Shown here one piece after another: positions 34,824 through 43,598 of a DNA stretch of 64,000 nt (its first letter is position 1; every line of letters starts with the position of its first letter). The stretch is from Bin87 sp965220265. Lineage in GTDB: Bacteria > Chloroflexota > Dehalococcoidia > Lucifugimonadales > UBA3495. Made by a program: the position numbers and the translations under genes. Location of the stretch: positions 1,302,001 through 1,366,000 of the forward strand of contig CBDCPM010000004.1 in the NCBI GenBank assembly GCA_965220265.1, written 5' to 3'. The notes below the pieces were generated by a model. The model was not told where the DNA came from. It did not search any database and worked only from the letters and a program-made list of their open reading frames with translations.

Positions 34824-36095
34824 TTGATTGACATCATTGAATATCCGGAAACGGACGCCCGCCGATACTTGCACCTCATGTCTCCGGAAGCGGCTGGCCG
34901 ACTTACGAAACTGGCACATTGCTTCGCTGGCCTCCGGGTGGTGCATATCAACAGCACCGCGAACGGAGGTGGAGTGGCCGAAATTCTCCACTCCCTGGTA
35001 CCTTTGCGCAACGCTTTGCGCATCAAAACCGAGCGGGCTGTTATCGTTCCCAAGGATCCCAATTTCTTCGCCGTCACCAAGCGAACTCACAACATGCTGC
35101 AGGGAGCTGAAGGTAAACTCTCCGCCGGGGAACTCGACGCCTATTACGGCTGTTTGGACGAGGTGGCTTGCGAGATAGAACGGACCGGCATGTCCGCTGA
35201 TGTCTGGTTTTTGCACGATCCTCAGTTGCTGCCGCTGGGACGCTTGATCAAACGGTGCGAGCGCACGACGCTAATCTGGACGGTCCATATCGATCTGACC
35301 CACCCGAATCTCTGGCTGTTGGACGAGTTGCTGCCCCTGACCGAGGCCTACGACACGTTGATTTGCTCACTCGGGGAATACTTGCCGACCGCCCTGCCCG
35401 TCAACGTGGGAACTCACATTGCTCCGCCAGCAATCGATCCGCTCACTGATAAAAACGCTGCGCTACCTCCCGAACTGGTCCGGGAGATCGTTGGAGCGCT
35501 GGGGATCGACGTGACCAGGCCATTGATCACGCAGGTTTCGCGATTCGATGTTTGGAAAGACCCCTGGGTCGTCGTGGACGCGTTTCGTTTGGCCCGGAAG
35601 TCCCATCCCCGTGTACAGCTGGCATTGCTCGGTCTGAGCCAGGCCAACGACGATCCGGAAGGAGCCAGCGTACTGGAATCAGTGCACGGCTACGCTGACG
35701 GTGACCCTGACATCCACCTGTTCTTTAGCCCGGATGGTCTGCCGGCGAGTAACGATGAAATCGTCAACGCTTTGCAAACCCATTGCGACGTATTGTTGCA
35801 AAAATCCACTAGGGAGGGATTTGGTCTGACCGTCTCCGAGGGCATGTGGAAAGGCAAACCTGTGATCGGTGGAAACGTCGGCGGGATCCGGCTGCAGATA
35901 GAAGATGGGGAATCCGGATTTCTGGTCGATTCTCCTGAGGAGGCGGGCGAGCGAATAGCTCAACTCCTGGCCGATCCGGATATTTGCGCTGACATCGGCC
36001 GCAACGCGAAAGACCGGGTCCGGGACAATTTCCTCCTGCCACGCCTGCTGTATGATTACATGGAAGCGGCTCATCAAGCCCGAAACCATGCCTAA
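34824..36095 (+). CDS. treT: TreT-like family 4 glycosyltransferase
   Basis: TreT makes trehalose from an NDP-glucose and glucose. The start is TTG 34824 with GGAGG 9 bases upstream. Motifs shared with TreT are H-I-N-S-T-A-N-G-G-G-V-A-E-I-L (about 46-60), F-L-H-D-P-Q-L (about 131), W-T-V-H-I-D-L-T-H-P-N and I-T-Q-V-S-R-F-D-V-W-K-D-P-W (about 233-246). The GT4 donor site follows as S-T-R-E-G-F-G-L-T-V-S-E-G-M-W-K-G-K-P-V-I-G (about 330-351). At 423 residues it fits. Neighbours are amino acid and cell-wall genes, so trehalose as osmolyte is an inference; other alpha-glucosyl acceptors are possible. Confidence 0.8.
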   Translation: MIDIIEYPETDARRYLHLMSPEAAGRLTKLAHCFAGLRVVHINSTANGGGVAEILHSLVPLRNALRIKTERAVIVPKDPNFFAVTKRTHNMLQGAEGKLSAGELDAYYGCLDEVACEIERTGMSADVWFLHDPQLLPLGRLIKRCERTTLIWTVHIDLTHPNLWLLDELLPLTEAYDTLICSLGEYLPTALPVNVGTHIAPPAIDPLTDKNAALPPELVREIVGALGIDVTRPLITQVSRFDVWKDPWVVVDAFRLARKSHPRVQLALLGLSQANDDPEGASVLESVHGYADGDPDIHLFFSPDGLPASNDEIVNALQTHCDVLLQKSTREGFGLTVSEGMWKGKPVIGGNVGGIRLQIEDGESGFLVDSPEEAGERIAQLLADPDICADIGRNAKDRVRDNFLLPRLLYDYMEAAHQARNHA

Positions 36096-36149
36096 CCTTC
36101 TGTGTGATCCGTCAGTGCCCTGAGGCGCTCTATTGAGGAATGCAATGCC

Positions 36150-37253
36150 ATGGCGCGCACCACAATACTCGTAATGATCGACGGGCTCGACCCGGAATAT
36201 CTGGCTGTTTGCCCAGCGCCCAACCTGCAGCGTTTCGCGGCCGACGGGTTTCATGTGACCGGGGGCGGCATGATGCCTAGCGTGACTAACGTCAACAATA
36301 CGACCATGGTCACCGGGCACTATCCAGCTCAGCACGGCATTGTTTCGAATTATTGGTTGGATCGCCAGGCGGGGATTGAAGAATACGTTGAGTCTGGGGA
36401 GTTCATCTGTGCCGAAACCATCTTTGCCCAGTGCCGTAGGCAAGGAGGGACGTCATTGCTCGCCGCCTCCAAAGACAAACTGAGACGTCTGTTGGGCAAC
36501 GACACGGATCTCGCATTTTCATCGGAACGTCCTACGACCGAAGCGATCGCCGCCGCGGGCCCACCACCTAACGTGTATTCGTTGGAGGTCAATGGATGGA
36601 CCATCAACGCTGCGCGGGCCGCGCTTGAGGCGGAACATTACGATCTTGCGTTCATCGCCACCACCGATTATGCGATGCACGCGTACGGGCCGGAACATCC
36701 GGAATCGCGCCGGCATCTTTCGATCTTGGATGAAGCGCTGGGACAACTGGTGGCTGATATCCCTGACGTCCAGGTCTTGATAACAGCCGATCATGGCATG
36801 TCAGACAAGCGGCGCATGCTGAACCTGCCTGCCTTGTTGGCGAAACACGGCATCGATGCCTTGGCGGTCCCAGTCATTAAGGATCAATACGTAGTTCACC
36901 ATTCCAATCTCGGTGGGTGCATCTATCTGCATTTGGCCGATCCAGCCGCAGTGCCTGATGCTGTGGGGATTCTGCGCGAAACCGACGGCGTGGAAGAAGC
37001 TCTGCCGCGCGCCGAAGCCGCAGAGCGTTTTTCGCTAATGGAAGAGCGCATCGGGGATATCGTTGTTTCCGGGTCTGCGGACGTTGTTTTCGGAGACCCT
37101 GCCGAAGTCACCCTGCCTTCAGGATTGCGTTCCCACGGATCGGCTCATGAGCGGCGGGTGCCGATCATCGGCTACGGTGGGAATTTCGGCGGTTTCGAAT
37201 TCCGGGAAAACCGCGATTTGGGTCGCTACGTATCCGAACGCGTCCTGGGTTGA
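36150..37253 (+). CDS. Alkaline phosphatase superfamily enzyme, phosphonoacetate hydrolase-like
   Basis: Phosphonoacetate hydrolase (PhnA) splits the C-P bond of phosphonoacetate with two zinc ions. The layout fits: V-M-I-D-G-L-D-P-E-Y at residues 8-17 gives the first metal Asp, and P-S-V-T-N-V-N-N-T-T-M-V-T-G holds the nucleophile Thr. T-T-D-Y-A-M-H-A-Y-G-P, I-T-A-D-H-G-M-S-D-K and S-H-G-S-A-H-E-R-R carry the remaining ligands. The N-V-N-N signature is typical of PhnA rather than nucleotide pyrophosphatases, but relatives with other phosphoesters exist. At 367 residues it is slightly short. It is 28 bases upstream of thrB, with no evident pathway link. Confidence 0.75.
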   Translation: MARTTILVMIDGLDPEYLAVCPAPNLQRFAADGFHVTGGGMMPSVTNVNNTTMVTGHYPAQHGIVSNYWLDRQAGIEEYVESGEFICAETIFAQCRRQGGTSLLAASKDKLRRLLGNDTDLAFSSERPTTEAIAAAGPPPNVYSLEVNGWTINAARAALEAEHYDLAFIATTDYAMHAYGPEHPESRRHLSILDEALGQLVADIPDVQVLITADHGMSDKRRMLNLPALLAKHGIDALAVPVIKDQYVVHHSNLGGCIYLHLADPAAVPDAVGILRETDGVEEALPRAEAAERFSLMEERIGDIVVSGSADVVFGDPAEVTLPSGLRSHGSAHERRVPIIGYGGNFGGFEFRENRDLGRYVSERVLG

Positions 37254-37281
37254 CGAAAACGAGGCTCTCACGGAGGAAGCA

Positions 37282-38205
37282 GTGACAACGGTGGACGTAC
37301 GGGCTCCAGCAACGACCGCTAATCTCGGTCCTGGCTACGATTGCCTGGGTATGGCCTTAGACCTATGGAACACGTTGACCGTGGAGGTTCTCCCGGCCGG
37401 TTCCGATCCCGCCGTGGTCGTTCTAGGCGAAGGCGAAGGAGAGCTGGATACCGACACGCAAAACCTGACCTACCAGGCCATAGAGTTCTTGTTCAACGAA
37501 GCAGATGCTCCTCTGCCCCCGTTGTCACTTCGGTGCCAGAATACGATACCCCTAAGTAGAGGAATGGGAAGCAGCGCTGCGGCAATCTCTGGCGGTTTGG
37601 TGGCGGCCAATCGGCTTCTTGACGATATCTTCAGCCAGGACGACCTGTTGGAAATGGCCGCTACGATCGAAGGGCATCCGGACAATGTGGCCGCGGCGGT
37701 TCACGGCGGGATGCGACTGGTGGTAATGGATGAGAACCGCCTGTACACCGCACCTATCCGGCTGCCAGAAGATATGCACGCCGTGTTGTTTATCCCGGAG
37801 CGACGAATCGCTACCGCGGATGCCCGGCGCGTGTTGCCGGAGCACATATCAGTAGCCGACGCGGTGTACAATATGAGCCGAACCGCGTTGCTCGTGGCGA
37901 GCATGGAGTCGGAGCACCCCGAATACCTGAACATTGCCACTCAGGATCGGCTGCATCAGCCCTATCGGCAAACTATTTTCCCCCAAATGAAAGTTATCTT
38001 CGCTGCTGCCCAAGCGGCCGGGGCCTTGGGAGTTTTCTTGTCTGGGAGTGGCAGCACCATCCTGGCGTTTGCGCGCGATCGTGCCATGACTGTCGCTTAT
38101 GAAATGTTTGACGCTGCGCGACTCGCTGGAGTCGAAGGCCGGGTGGAGGTGACCCAACCGACGACCCTAGGAGCTCACGTGGTTTCTGATAACGGCGATG
38201 CGTAG
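37282..38205 (+). CDS. thrB: Homoserine kinase
   Basis: ThrB phosphorylates homoserine on the way to threonine. GGAGG 5 bases before GTG 37282 fixes the start, although the frame is open further back. The protein begins V-D-V-R-A-P-A-T-T-A-N-L-G-P-G-Y-D-C-L-G. The GHMP kinase ATP loop is P-L-S-R-G-M-G-S-S-A-A-A-I-S-G-G (about 91-106). H-P-D-N-V-A-A-A-V-H-G-G follows, then the C-terminal G-V-F-L-S-G-S-G-S-T-I. The 307 residues are normal. It is followed by lysC, forming a small aspartate-family biosynthesis cluster. Confidence 0.95.
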   Translation: MTTVDVRAPATTANLGPGYDCLGMALDLWNTLTVEVLPAGSDPAVVVLGEGEGELDTDTQNLTYQAIEFLFNEADAPLPPLSLRCQNTIPLSRGMGSSAAAISGGLVAANRLLDDIFSQDDLLEMAATIEGHPDNVAAAVHGGMRLVVMDENRLYTAPIRLPEDMHAVLFIPERRIATADARRVLPEHISVADAVYNMSRTALLVASMESEHPEYLNIATQDRLHQPYRQTIFPQMKVIFAAAQAAGALGVFLSGSGSTILAFARDRAMTVAYEMFDAARLAGVEGRVEVTQPTTLGAHVVSDNGDA

Positions 38206-38283
38206 CACGATCCAGCGTTATTCCACCGGCATGGTCATCCGCTCCCAGAAATTCCCCTTGGCTTAGCGCGTCGCGCAGATCTG

Positions 38284-39513
38284 ATGGGCCTCTACGTGCA
38301 CAAGTATGGCGGCAGTTCGGTCGCCGACGCCGAAAAGATCGTGAACGTAGCACGACGTATCGCCGCTGTTCATGACGAAGGGCACCAGATTGTAACGGTC
38401 GTTTCGGCTATGGGCGACACCACCGATGAGTTGATTGATTTGGCCCGAACCGTATCGATCGAGCCTGATCCCAGGGAACTTGATTTCTTGCTATCCACGG
38501 GCGAACTGGTATCGATCACGTTACTGTCGATGGCCCTGCGCAATTTGGGATACGACGCCATCAGCCTGAGCGGACCGCAAGCGGGCATCCGAACTGACAA
38601 CTCGTACGGTCGCGCTCGGATTAGCCAGGTAGATCCGGATCGAGTCCGCCGCGAATTGAACGCACGGCGGCCGGTGATCGTCGCCGGTTTCCAGGGCCTT
38701 ACCCCCGACGATGACATTACTACCTTGGGACGCGGCGGTTCAGACACTACCGCAGTTGCATTGGCCGCCGCGCTACGGGCCGATCGTTGTGACATATACA
38801 CCGACGTCGAAGGCATTTACACCGCGGATCCAAGAGTGGTTGGGAATGCCGTCAAAATGCCTGAAGTCGGCTATGAAGAGATGCTGGAATTGGCCGCTGC
38901 GGGAGCGAAGATGCACCCTAGGTCAATCGAGCTGGGGGCGGTCTATAATGTCCCCATCTACGTGGCGTCCAGTTTCGTTGACGCTCCCGGCACCCTCATA
39001 CACCCAGCATCGGACAAGAGACAGATGGAAGACCGGATTAAGGTAACGGGTATCGCGTACCAAACCAACGTGTCCAAGGTGACGGTGTGCGGTGTGGCCG
39101 ACAAACCTGGCGTGGCAGCCGCGCTGTTCGAACCGTTGTCCGCGGCCGGCATCAATGTGGATACCATTGTCCAGAACACCAGCGCCGACCGTACAACCAC
39201 GGACATCAGCTTCACGGTGACCGCCGACGACGTGACCCACGCAATGCGCGTGATGGCACCTCTGGAAACGGCCCTGGGCGCGGCTCAGGTGATAAGCGAT
39301 CCCAATCTGGCCTCCGTCAGTGTGGTGGGTTCGGGAATGCAAAACACGCCAGGCTACGCGTCACGCATGTTTCGTATCCTGGCCGACGGCGGGATCAACA
39401 TCGACATGATCACTACGTCTGAAATTCGTATTTCGTGCATTATCAGTCGCGACCAGGTGCAGGACGCTGTTCGCTTGCTACACCAAGGTTTCGAACTGGA
39501 CAAGTCCGATTAG
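38284..39513 (+). CDS. lysC: Aspartate kinase
   Basis: LysC phosphorylates aspartate, the first step toward lysine, threonine and methionine. It begins with Y-V-H-K-Y-G-G-S-S-V-A-D (residues 4-15), then S-T-G-E-L-V-S (about 77), G-R-G-G-S-D-T-T-A-V-A-L-A-A (about 150-163) and D-I-Y-T-D-V-E-G-I-Y-T-A-D-P-R. Two C-terminal ACT domains (about 265-409, with G-V-A-A-A-L-F-E-P-L and G-Y-A-S-R-M-F-R-I-L) point to feedback inhibition by lysine or threonine. The length is normal. It lies 78 bases after thrB. Confidence 0.96.
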   Translation: MGLYVHKYGGSSVADAEKIVNVARRIAAVHDEGHQIVTVVSAMGDTTDELIDLARTVSIEPDPRELDFLLSTGELVSITLLSMALRNLGYDAISLSGPQAGIRTDNSYGRARISQVDPDRVRRELNARRPVIVAGFQGLTPDDDITTLGRGGSDTTAVALAAALRADRCDIYTDVEGIYTADPRVVGNAVKMPEVGYEEMLELAAAGAKMHPRSIELGAVYNVPIYVASSFVDAPGTLIHPASDKRQMEDRIKVTGIAYQTNVSKVTVCGVADKPGVAAALFEPLSAAGINVDTIVQNTSADRTTTDISFTVTADDVTHAMRVMAPLETALGAAQVISDPNLASVSVVGSGMQNTPGYASRMFRILADGGINIDMITTSEIRISCIISRDQVQDAVRLLHQGFELDKSD

Positions 39514-39534
39514 GTGGACGATGGCCGGACGGTG

Positions 39535-40275
39535 ATGTCCACTTGTTATCTATCCGTCGTTATACCGGCCTACAACGAGGAGCGCCGACTCCCTGAGACG
39601 CTTGAAATCGTCCGCGCATATTTGAGTGCGCAGGCATATGCGTGGGAGATCATAGTAGCCGACGACGGGAGTCGAGATTCTACGGCAGATGTGGTTGGTC
39701 GCTCCGCACAAGCTGACGCCCGAATCAAGCTCCTTACTCTGCCGCACCGAGGCAAAGGCTGGGCGGTCAAGCACGGCATGCTCTCCGCTTGTGGTAATTT
39801 TCGTTTCCTCTGCGACGCAGACCTATCGATGCCTATCACACTGCTGGAACGTTTTCTGCCGGCGGGCGATCCACATGCTGACATCGTCATCGGTTCCAGA
39901 GAAGCGCCCGGAGCCAGACGCATCGGAGAACCCCGACGCAGATGGTTGATGGGCCGGGTTTTCAATACCATGACCCGGATATTGGCCACGCCCGGCATCG
40001 CCGACACGCAATGTGGGTTCAAGGTATTTAGTGCCACCGCCGCTGAAACCCTCTTCGAATCGCAGACACTGGATGGGTTCGCGTTCGACGCCGAAATCCT
40101 GTTCCTCGCCCTCCAGCGCGGATTCACGGTCGCAGAGATCGGAATCGACTGGCATTACAGGTCCGAGAGCAAGGTTCGGCCCATACGCGACGGATGGCGC
40201 ACGTTACGAGACCTCGTCATGATTCGGTATCGGTCGCTCATCGGCCGTTACGAGGGTTGTGATCGCAACAAGTAA
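39535..40275 (+). CDS. Family 2 glycosyltransferase (dolichyl-phosphate glucosyltransferase-like)
   Basis: The enzyme probably moves a sugar from an NDP-sugar to a lipid phosphate at the membrane. GT2 motifs are V-V-I-P-A-Y-N-E-E-R-R-L-P (about 9-21), V-A-D-D-G-S-R-D-S-T, H-R-G-K-G-W-A-V-K-H-G-M and F-L-C-D-A-D-L-S-M-P with the metal-binding D-x-D. D-T-Q-C-G-F-K-V-F follows. The pattern matches Alg5-like enzymes. No transmembrane tail is visible in 246 residues. The start is uncertain: ATG 39535, or GTG 39514 directly after the lysC stop, which would imply coupling. Confidence 0.85.
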   Translation: MSTCYLSVVIPAYNEERRLPETLEIVRAYLSAQAYAWEIIVADDGSRDSTADVVGRSAQADARIKLLTLPHRGKGWAVKHGMLSACGNFRFLCDADLSMPITLLERFLPAGDPHADIVIGSREAPGARRIGEPRRRWLMGRVFNTMTRILATPGIADTQCGFKVFSATAAETLFESQTLDGFAFDAEILFLALQRGFTVAEIGIDWHYRSESKVRPIRDGWRTLRDLVMIRYRSLIGRYEGCDRNK

Positions 40276-40428
40276 TCATCGGGTTCAAGGCATCAAAAAC
40301 CAACGACGATAAATCATCGAAATCGGCAATCTCAATAGATTGAACGTAACCCCCACAACGGTGTAATCCTATATCGAGGCATCGGTTAACGGTCTGGCAG
40401 GGTAGCCGATCGGTGGTGGAGGTCAATT

Positions 40429-41379
40429 ATGGTGAATCACGTGTCTCACTCGCAGCGCCGTGCGCCGGTGAACGATTCGACTGGCAACCGCGCAAAAGCC
40501 CAGCTGGGCAAGGAAGCTATCCGATGCGCGCTGAACGGCGAATGGGAACACGCCGTCGCGACAAACCAGCGGATCCTGGACATCTGTCCTACTGACTGTG
40601 AAGCGTCCAATCGCTTGGCGAAAGCCCTGATGGAGCTCGGGAACTATTCCGATGCTCGCCTGACTCTCGAACAGCTTCAATTGCATTCGCCGGCAAACGT
40701 CATCGCCCGCAAAAATCTCGCCCGACTTGATCAACTCCAAAGTCGGTACAGCGGAGCTCGCTCGCAGCCCGTGGCAACAGGAAAATCGCCTCGCATGTTC
40801 ATCGCTGAAAGCGGCAAATCGTGTACCACCACTTTGTACCAGCTGGCCGGACCGTCGGAAATCGCGCCCGTGAGCGCTGGTGACGTCGTTCTGTTGACCG
40901 CGAAGAACGACGGGGTAACTGTTAACACCCTGGACGGCCACTACCTGGGAGCGTTGCAACGCCGATTGGGCCGACGTGTAAACAAGCTGATGACCGGCGG
41001 CAACCGATACGAGGCAGCCGTAGTAGGAATCGAAGAAAACGGCTTGTCAGTCATTTTGCGTGAGACTGTCCAAGCGCCTGCATTGCGTCATGTGGTCTCA
41101 TTTCCGGCTCAGGTCAGCGAACCGCATCGCCCCAATCCGATAACAGAACGTGATCAATACGTATCTTCACCTAATGACGAGCCAGACCAAGTTCCGGTGG
41201 ACGCAACTGACTCCGATGATGCCATGGACCCCGCCGATGCCGCAGTGATGGACATCCCCGGCGACACCCCTGTCGAATCAGTGGGCATTGACGACGTCCC
41301 AACGTTGGACACCGACGATGATACAACCGGCTGGTCGCCTATACTGCCGGCCTCAGAAGACGACGAGGAATGGAACTAG
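40429..41379 (+). CDS. TPR protein with HIRAN-like segment
   Basis: I do not know a defined function. GGAGG 6 bases before the ATG supports the start. Residues about 20-100 form two TPR-like helical hairpins (W-E-H-A-V-A-T-N-Q-R-I-L-D and N-Y-S-D-A-R-L-T-L-E-Q-L). Residues about 150-210 (G-D-V-V-L-L-T-A-K-N-D, Y-L-G-A-L-Q-R-R-L-G-R-R-V, N-R-Y-E-A-A-V-V-G) resemble a HIRAN-type beta module. The last 90 residues are very acidic and probably disordered. Chloroflexota genomes carry similar proteins. A role in protein-protein or nucleic-acid contacts is a guess. Confidence 0.7.
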   Translation: MVNHVSHSQRRAPVNDSTGNRAKAQLGKEAIRCALNGEWEHAVATNQRILDICPTDCEASNRLAKALMELGNYSDARLTLEQLQLHSPANVIARKNLARLDQLQSRYSGARSQPVATGKSPRMFIAESGKSCTTTLYQLAGPSEIAPVSAGDVVLLTAKNDGVTVNTLDGHYLGALQRRLGRRVNKLMTGGNRYEAAVVGIEENGLSVILRETVQAPALRHVVSFPAQVSEPHRPNPITERDQYVSSPNDEPDQVPVDATDSDDAMDPADAAVMDIPGDTPVESVGIDDVPTLDTDDDTTGWSPILPASEDDEEWN

Positions 41380-41406
41380 TCGCCCCATTGTCCGGGGTCC
41401 GTGGGA

Positions 41407-43077
41407 TCACGCTTGTCCCGCGCCTCGAGCGCGAGAATCTAGGCTAACCGCCAACCTGGACCGGAACGGACGGACCCGGTTGTCCTGATGCGGAACGCCG
41501 ATGGGCACTACGAATACCGCTTCCTGGCCGGCAGAGTGAGGCCCAAAAAACTCGACGACCGCATCGTCGTAAAACGTGAGGCCCGTGGCGCCTAACCCCA
41601 GCGCGTGCGAAGCGAGGTAGATGCGACCGCCGATAATTCCGCCAACCGTCTGCGCCATCCGGTACCCCCTGGCCCCGAACTCGCGCTCGATCAACGGCAA
41701 GTCAGCAGTGATGAATGCTACGACTGCAGCGTCTGCCGGGAGCGCCTGTTCAAAACCGAGGTGCCCTGCGGTTTCCCTGAAATCGCCTTCCTTGAGCAAC
41801 CGCAGGCCATTGTAGAAACGATTGTAGTAGTAGGCTCCGGAGGCGAGGCCGGCTACCGCGTTCACTATGAAATAAACACTCAGATACGGTGAGAACCCGT
41901 CCGCCAGATGCGTCGCATTTATCGGGTTCCCAGCCGCTTCAACAATCGAGCGGAAATCCTCCCACGCGATCGGTTCCGTGGCAAAACGTCTGGTCGACCC
42001 GCGGGAACGAATGCAATCGCCCAGCGGTTGTGCCGAGTGGGACGAAAGGTCCAACTCCGCGTCAAAGGTTCCGTCTGACCCCGAGCGCAACGGGCGGAAA
42101 CTCTCGCCAGTGCCGTCGAGCTCTTCTTTGTCGCTGTTGCCGCTCCTTCCACCGGGTTCGTTCCAAGCGGCCACGTCCTCTCTGGTCCGCAGCCCGGAAG
42201 CCCGATGAATTTCGCGCGACAAGGGATATTCCAAGGCACCTGCCGCGAGATCGTTGCTTTCTTGGGGCAACATTCCCGGAACGTCGCCAGAACCCGGGTC
42301 CAACGTGCCGTCCGGGTTGCCAATAGTCGCCAGCAACGACGGGGCCTCGTCAAGCCCATCAATCCCTAGGAAACCGGCGACCGACCGGTCCACGAATCCA
42401 AACGCGAGCCCCACAGCCGTGGCCGTGGCGGTTCCGGCTGCCGTGAGATTGGCGGCAATGGTACCCAGGTCCCAATAGCAGTATCGGTAACCTCTCTCCC
42501 GATATTTCCAAGCGCTCCTCCAAAACACAGTGGTGAACACCAAGGTCGCCGGATATGCGGCGTCGTCTTGAGAGGCTGCGGCGATCCAGCGCCGCAGGTC
42601 CCCGTTTCGCAAGCGCTCTAGGGTGAAATCCAGCGGGTTGAAGTGGTATACCCCGGCCCGCAGACCGTCCAGGTCTCCGCAAACCACGTACACTTCGGTC
42701 GGATAGAGGGCCCCGGCAGACGCTGCCGCCCGATAGTGGACCTCACCATCCCGCAGGGTTCTCCGCCGAATTACCGCCGCTGCGTGATAGAGCAATTCAG
42801 CCAAGGTCTGCAACGTCAGCGGGCCCCCCCTGTCGGTGCCTTGGCCCGTGCCACGGATCGCTTGCAGCGTCGACATCTCCGGCCCTGATGTGCCAGCAAC
42901 ATCCGGTAGCGGTATGGATCGCAGCCCGGGGTAGATTTTGTACCGAGGCGGCTTATTGCTCAGATTGATGTACTGGAGCTTGGTCGCCTCGTTGAATGCG
43001 CCGGCTACGCTGGCGTCGTCGATTGTCTGGTTGGTAACCATGGCGTTTAGTCCTGGTGTCGTGGTGAGGCTGGTCAA
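41407..43077 (-). CDS. SagB-type nitroreductase with two tandem domains
   Basis: SagB-type flavoenzymes oxidise azolines to azoles in modified peptides, though many family members have no known substrate. The TTG at 43077 overlaps the folB stop, suggesting coupling; ATG 43041 is the alternative. The first nitroreductase domain (about 80-290) has L-L-Y-H-A-A-A-V, Y-R-A-A-A-S-A-G-A-L-Y-P-T-E-V-Y and R-Y-C-Y-W-D-L-G-T-I. A charged linker of about 60 residues follows. The second domain (about 355-545) has R-G-S-T-R-R-F, G-A-Y-Y-Y-N-R and Y-R-M-A-Q-T-V-G-G-I-I-G-G-R-I-Y-L-A. No SagC/D or precursor peptide is seen nearby, so peptide modification is unproven. Confidence 0.82.
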   Translation of the reverse strand: MTSLTTTPGLNAMVTNQTIDDASVAGAFNEATKLQYINLSNKPPRYKIYPGLRSIPLPDVAGTSGPEMSTLQAIRGTGQGTDRGGPLTLQTLAELLYHAAAVIRRRTLRDGEVHYRAAASAGALYPTEVYVVCGDLDGLRAGVYHFNPLDFTLERLRNGDLRRWIAAASQDDAAYPATLVFTTVFWRSAWKYRERGYRYCYWDLGTIAANLTAAGTATATAVGLAFGFVDRSVAGFLGIDGLDEAPSLLATIGNPDGTLDPGSGDVPGMLPQESNDLAAGALEYPLSREIHRASGLRTREDVAAWNEPGGRSGNSDKEELDGTGESFRPLRSGSDGTFDAELDLSSHSAQPLGDCIRSRGSTRRFATEPIAWEDFRSIVEAAGNPINATHLADGFSPYLSVYFIVNAVAGLASGAYYYNRFYNGLRLLKEGDFRETAGHLGFEQALPADAAVVAFITADLPLIEREFGARGYRMAQTVGGIIGGRIYLASHALGLGATGLTFYDDAVVEFFGPHSAGQEAVFVVPIGVPHQDNRVRPFRSRLAVSLDSRARGAGQA

Positions 43078-43448
43078 GCCGAGCGTGACCGATAGATTTC
43101 AACCGCCGCAGCCTCTATGACTGACCCCTTGATTGGCGGGCGGGGTTTTTGAACTCGGACACGGACCGCACCGATTTGCGGGTGTTGGTCCAAAACGTTG
43201 CGGGCGACCGTTCCGGCGGCGGATTCCAACAGGTTGCGGGGTTCGCCCTCCATCACCGCTTTGACCGCCCGGTACAGTGCTGTGTAACTCACCGTATCCT
43301 CCAAACGATCCGAGGCGGCAGGGACACTTAGGTCGAGCTCGGCCTGGAGGTCCACGATGAATTGCTGCCCAAGGCTCCGTTCTTCCGGGTTGACCCCGTG
43401 GAACCCATAGAACTGGAGGCCGGTAAGAATGATGCGGTCTGGAGTCAT
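43074..43448 (-). CDS. folB: Dihydroneopterin aldolase
   Basis: FolB splits dihydroneopterin to 6-hydroxymethyl-dihydropterin in folate synthesis. The pattern is complete in 124 residues: D-R-I-I-L-T-G-L-Q-F-Y-G-F-H-G-V-N-P-E-E, Q-F-I-V-D, D-T-V-S-Y-T-A-L-Y and L-L-E-S-A-A-G-T-V-A. The end is V-R-V-R-V-Q-K-P-R-P-P-I with the catalytic Lys. Its stop overlaps the start of the SagB-like gene. No other folate genes are in the window. Confidence 0.93.
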   Translation of the reverse strand: MTPDRIILTGLQFYGFHGVNPEERSLGQQFIVDLQAELDLSVPAASDRLEDTVSYTALYRAVKAVMEGEPRNLLESAAGTVARNVLDQHPQIGAVRVRVQKPRPPIKGSVIEAAAVEIYRSRSA

Positions 43449-43598
43449 CAGATGGACGATCGGGGACGATTCAACACTGCGGGGCTGTTCCTGTGTTTCT
43501 TGCCGACGTGTCCGACTGCGCCCGGTATAGTCAGGCCAACACCAACGTTTCGATCACGAGGGCGCTCTATCCGGCCCGCGCCGTCATCTTCACGTCGG

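Noticed and set aside
37063..37281. Upstream extension of the thrB frame
   Set aside because: The extension overlaps the end of the phosphonoacetate-hydrolase-like gene; a ribosome site and family similarity start at 37282.
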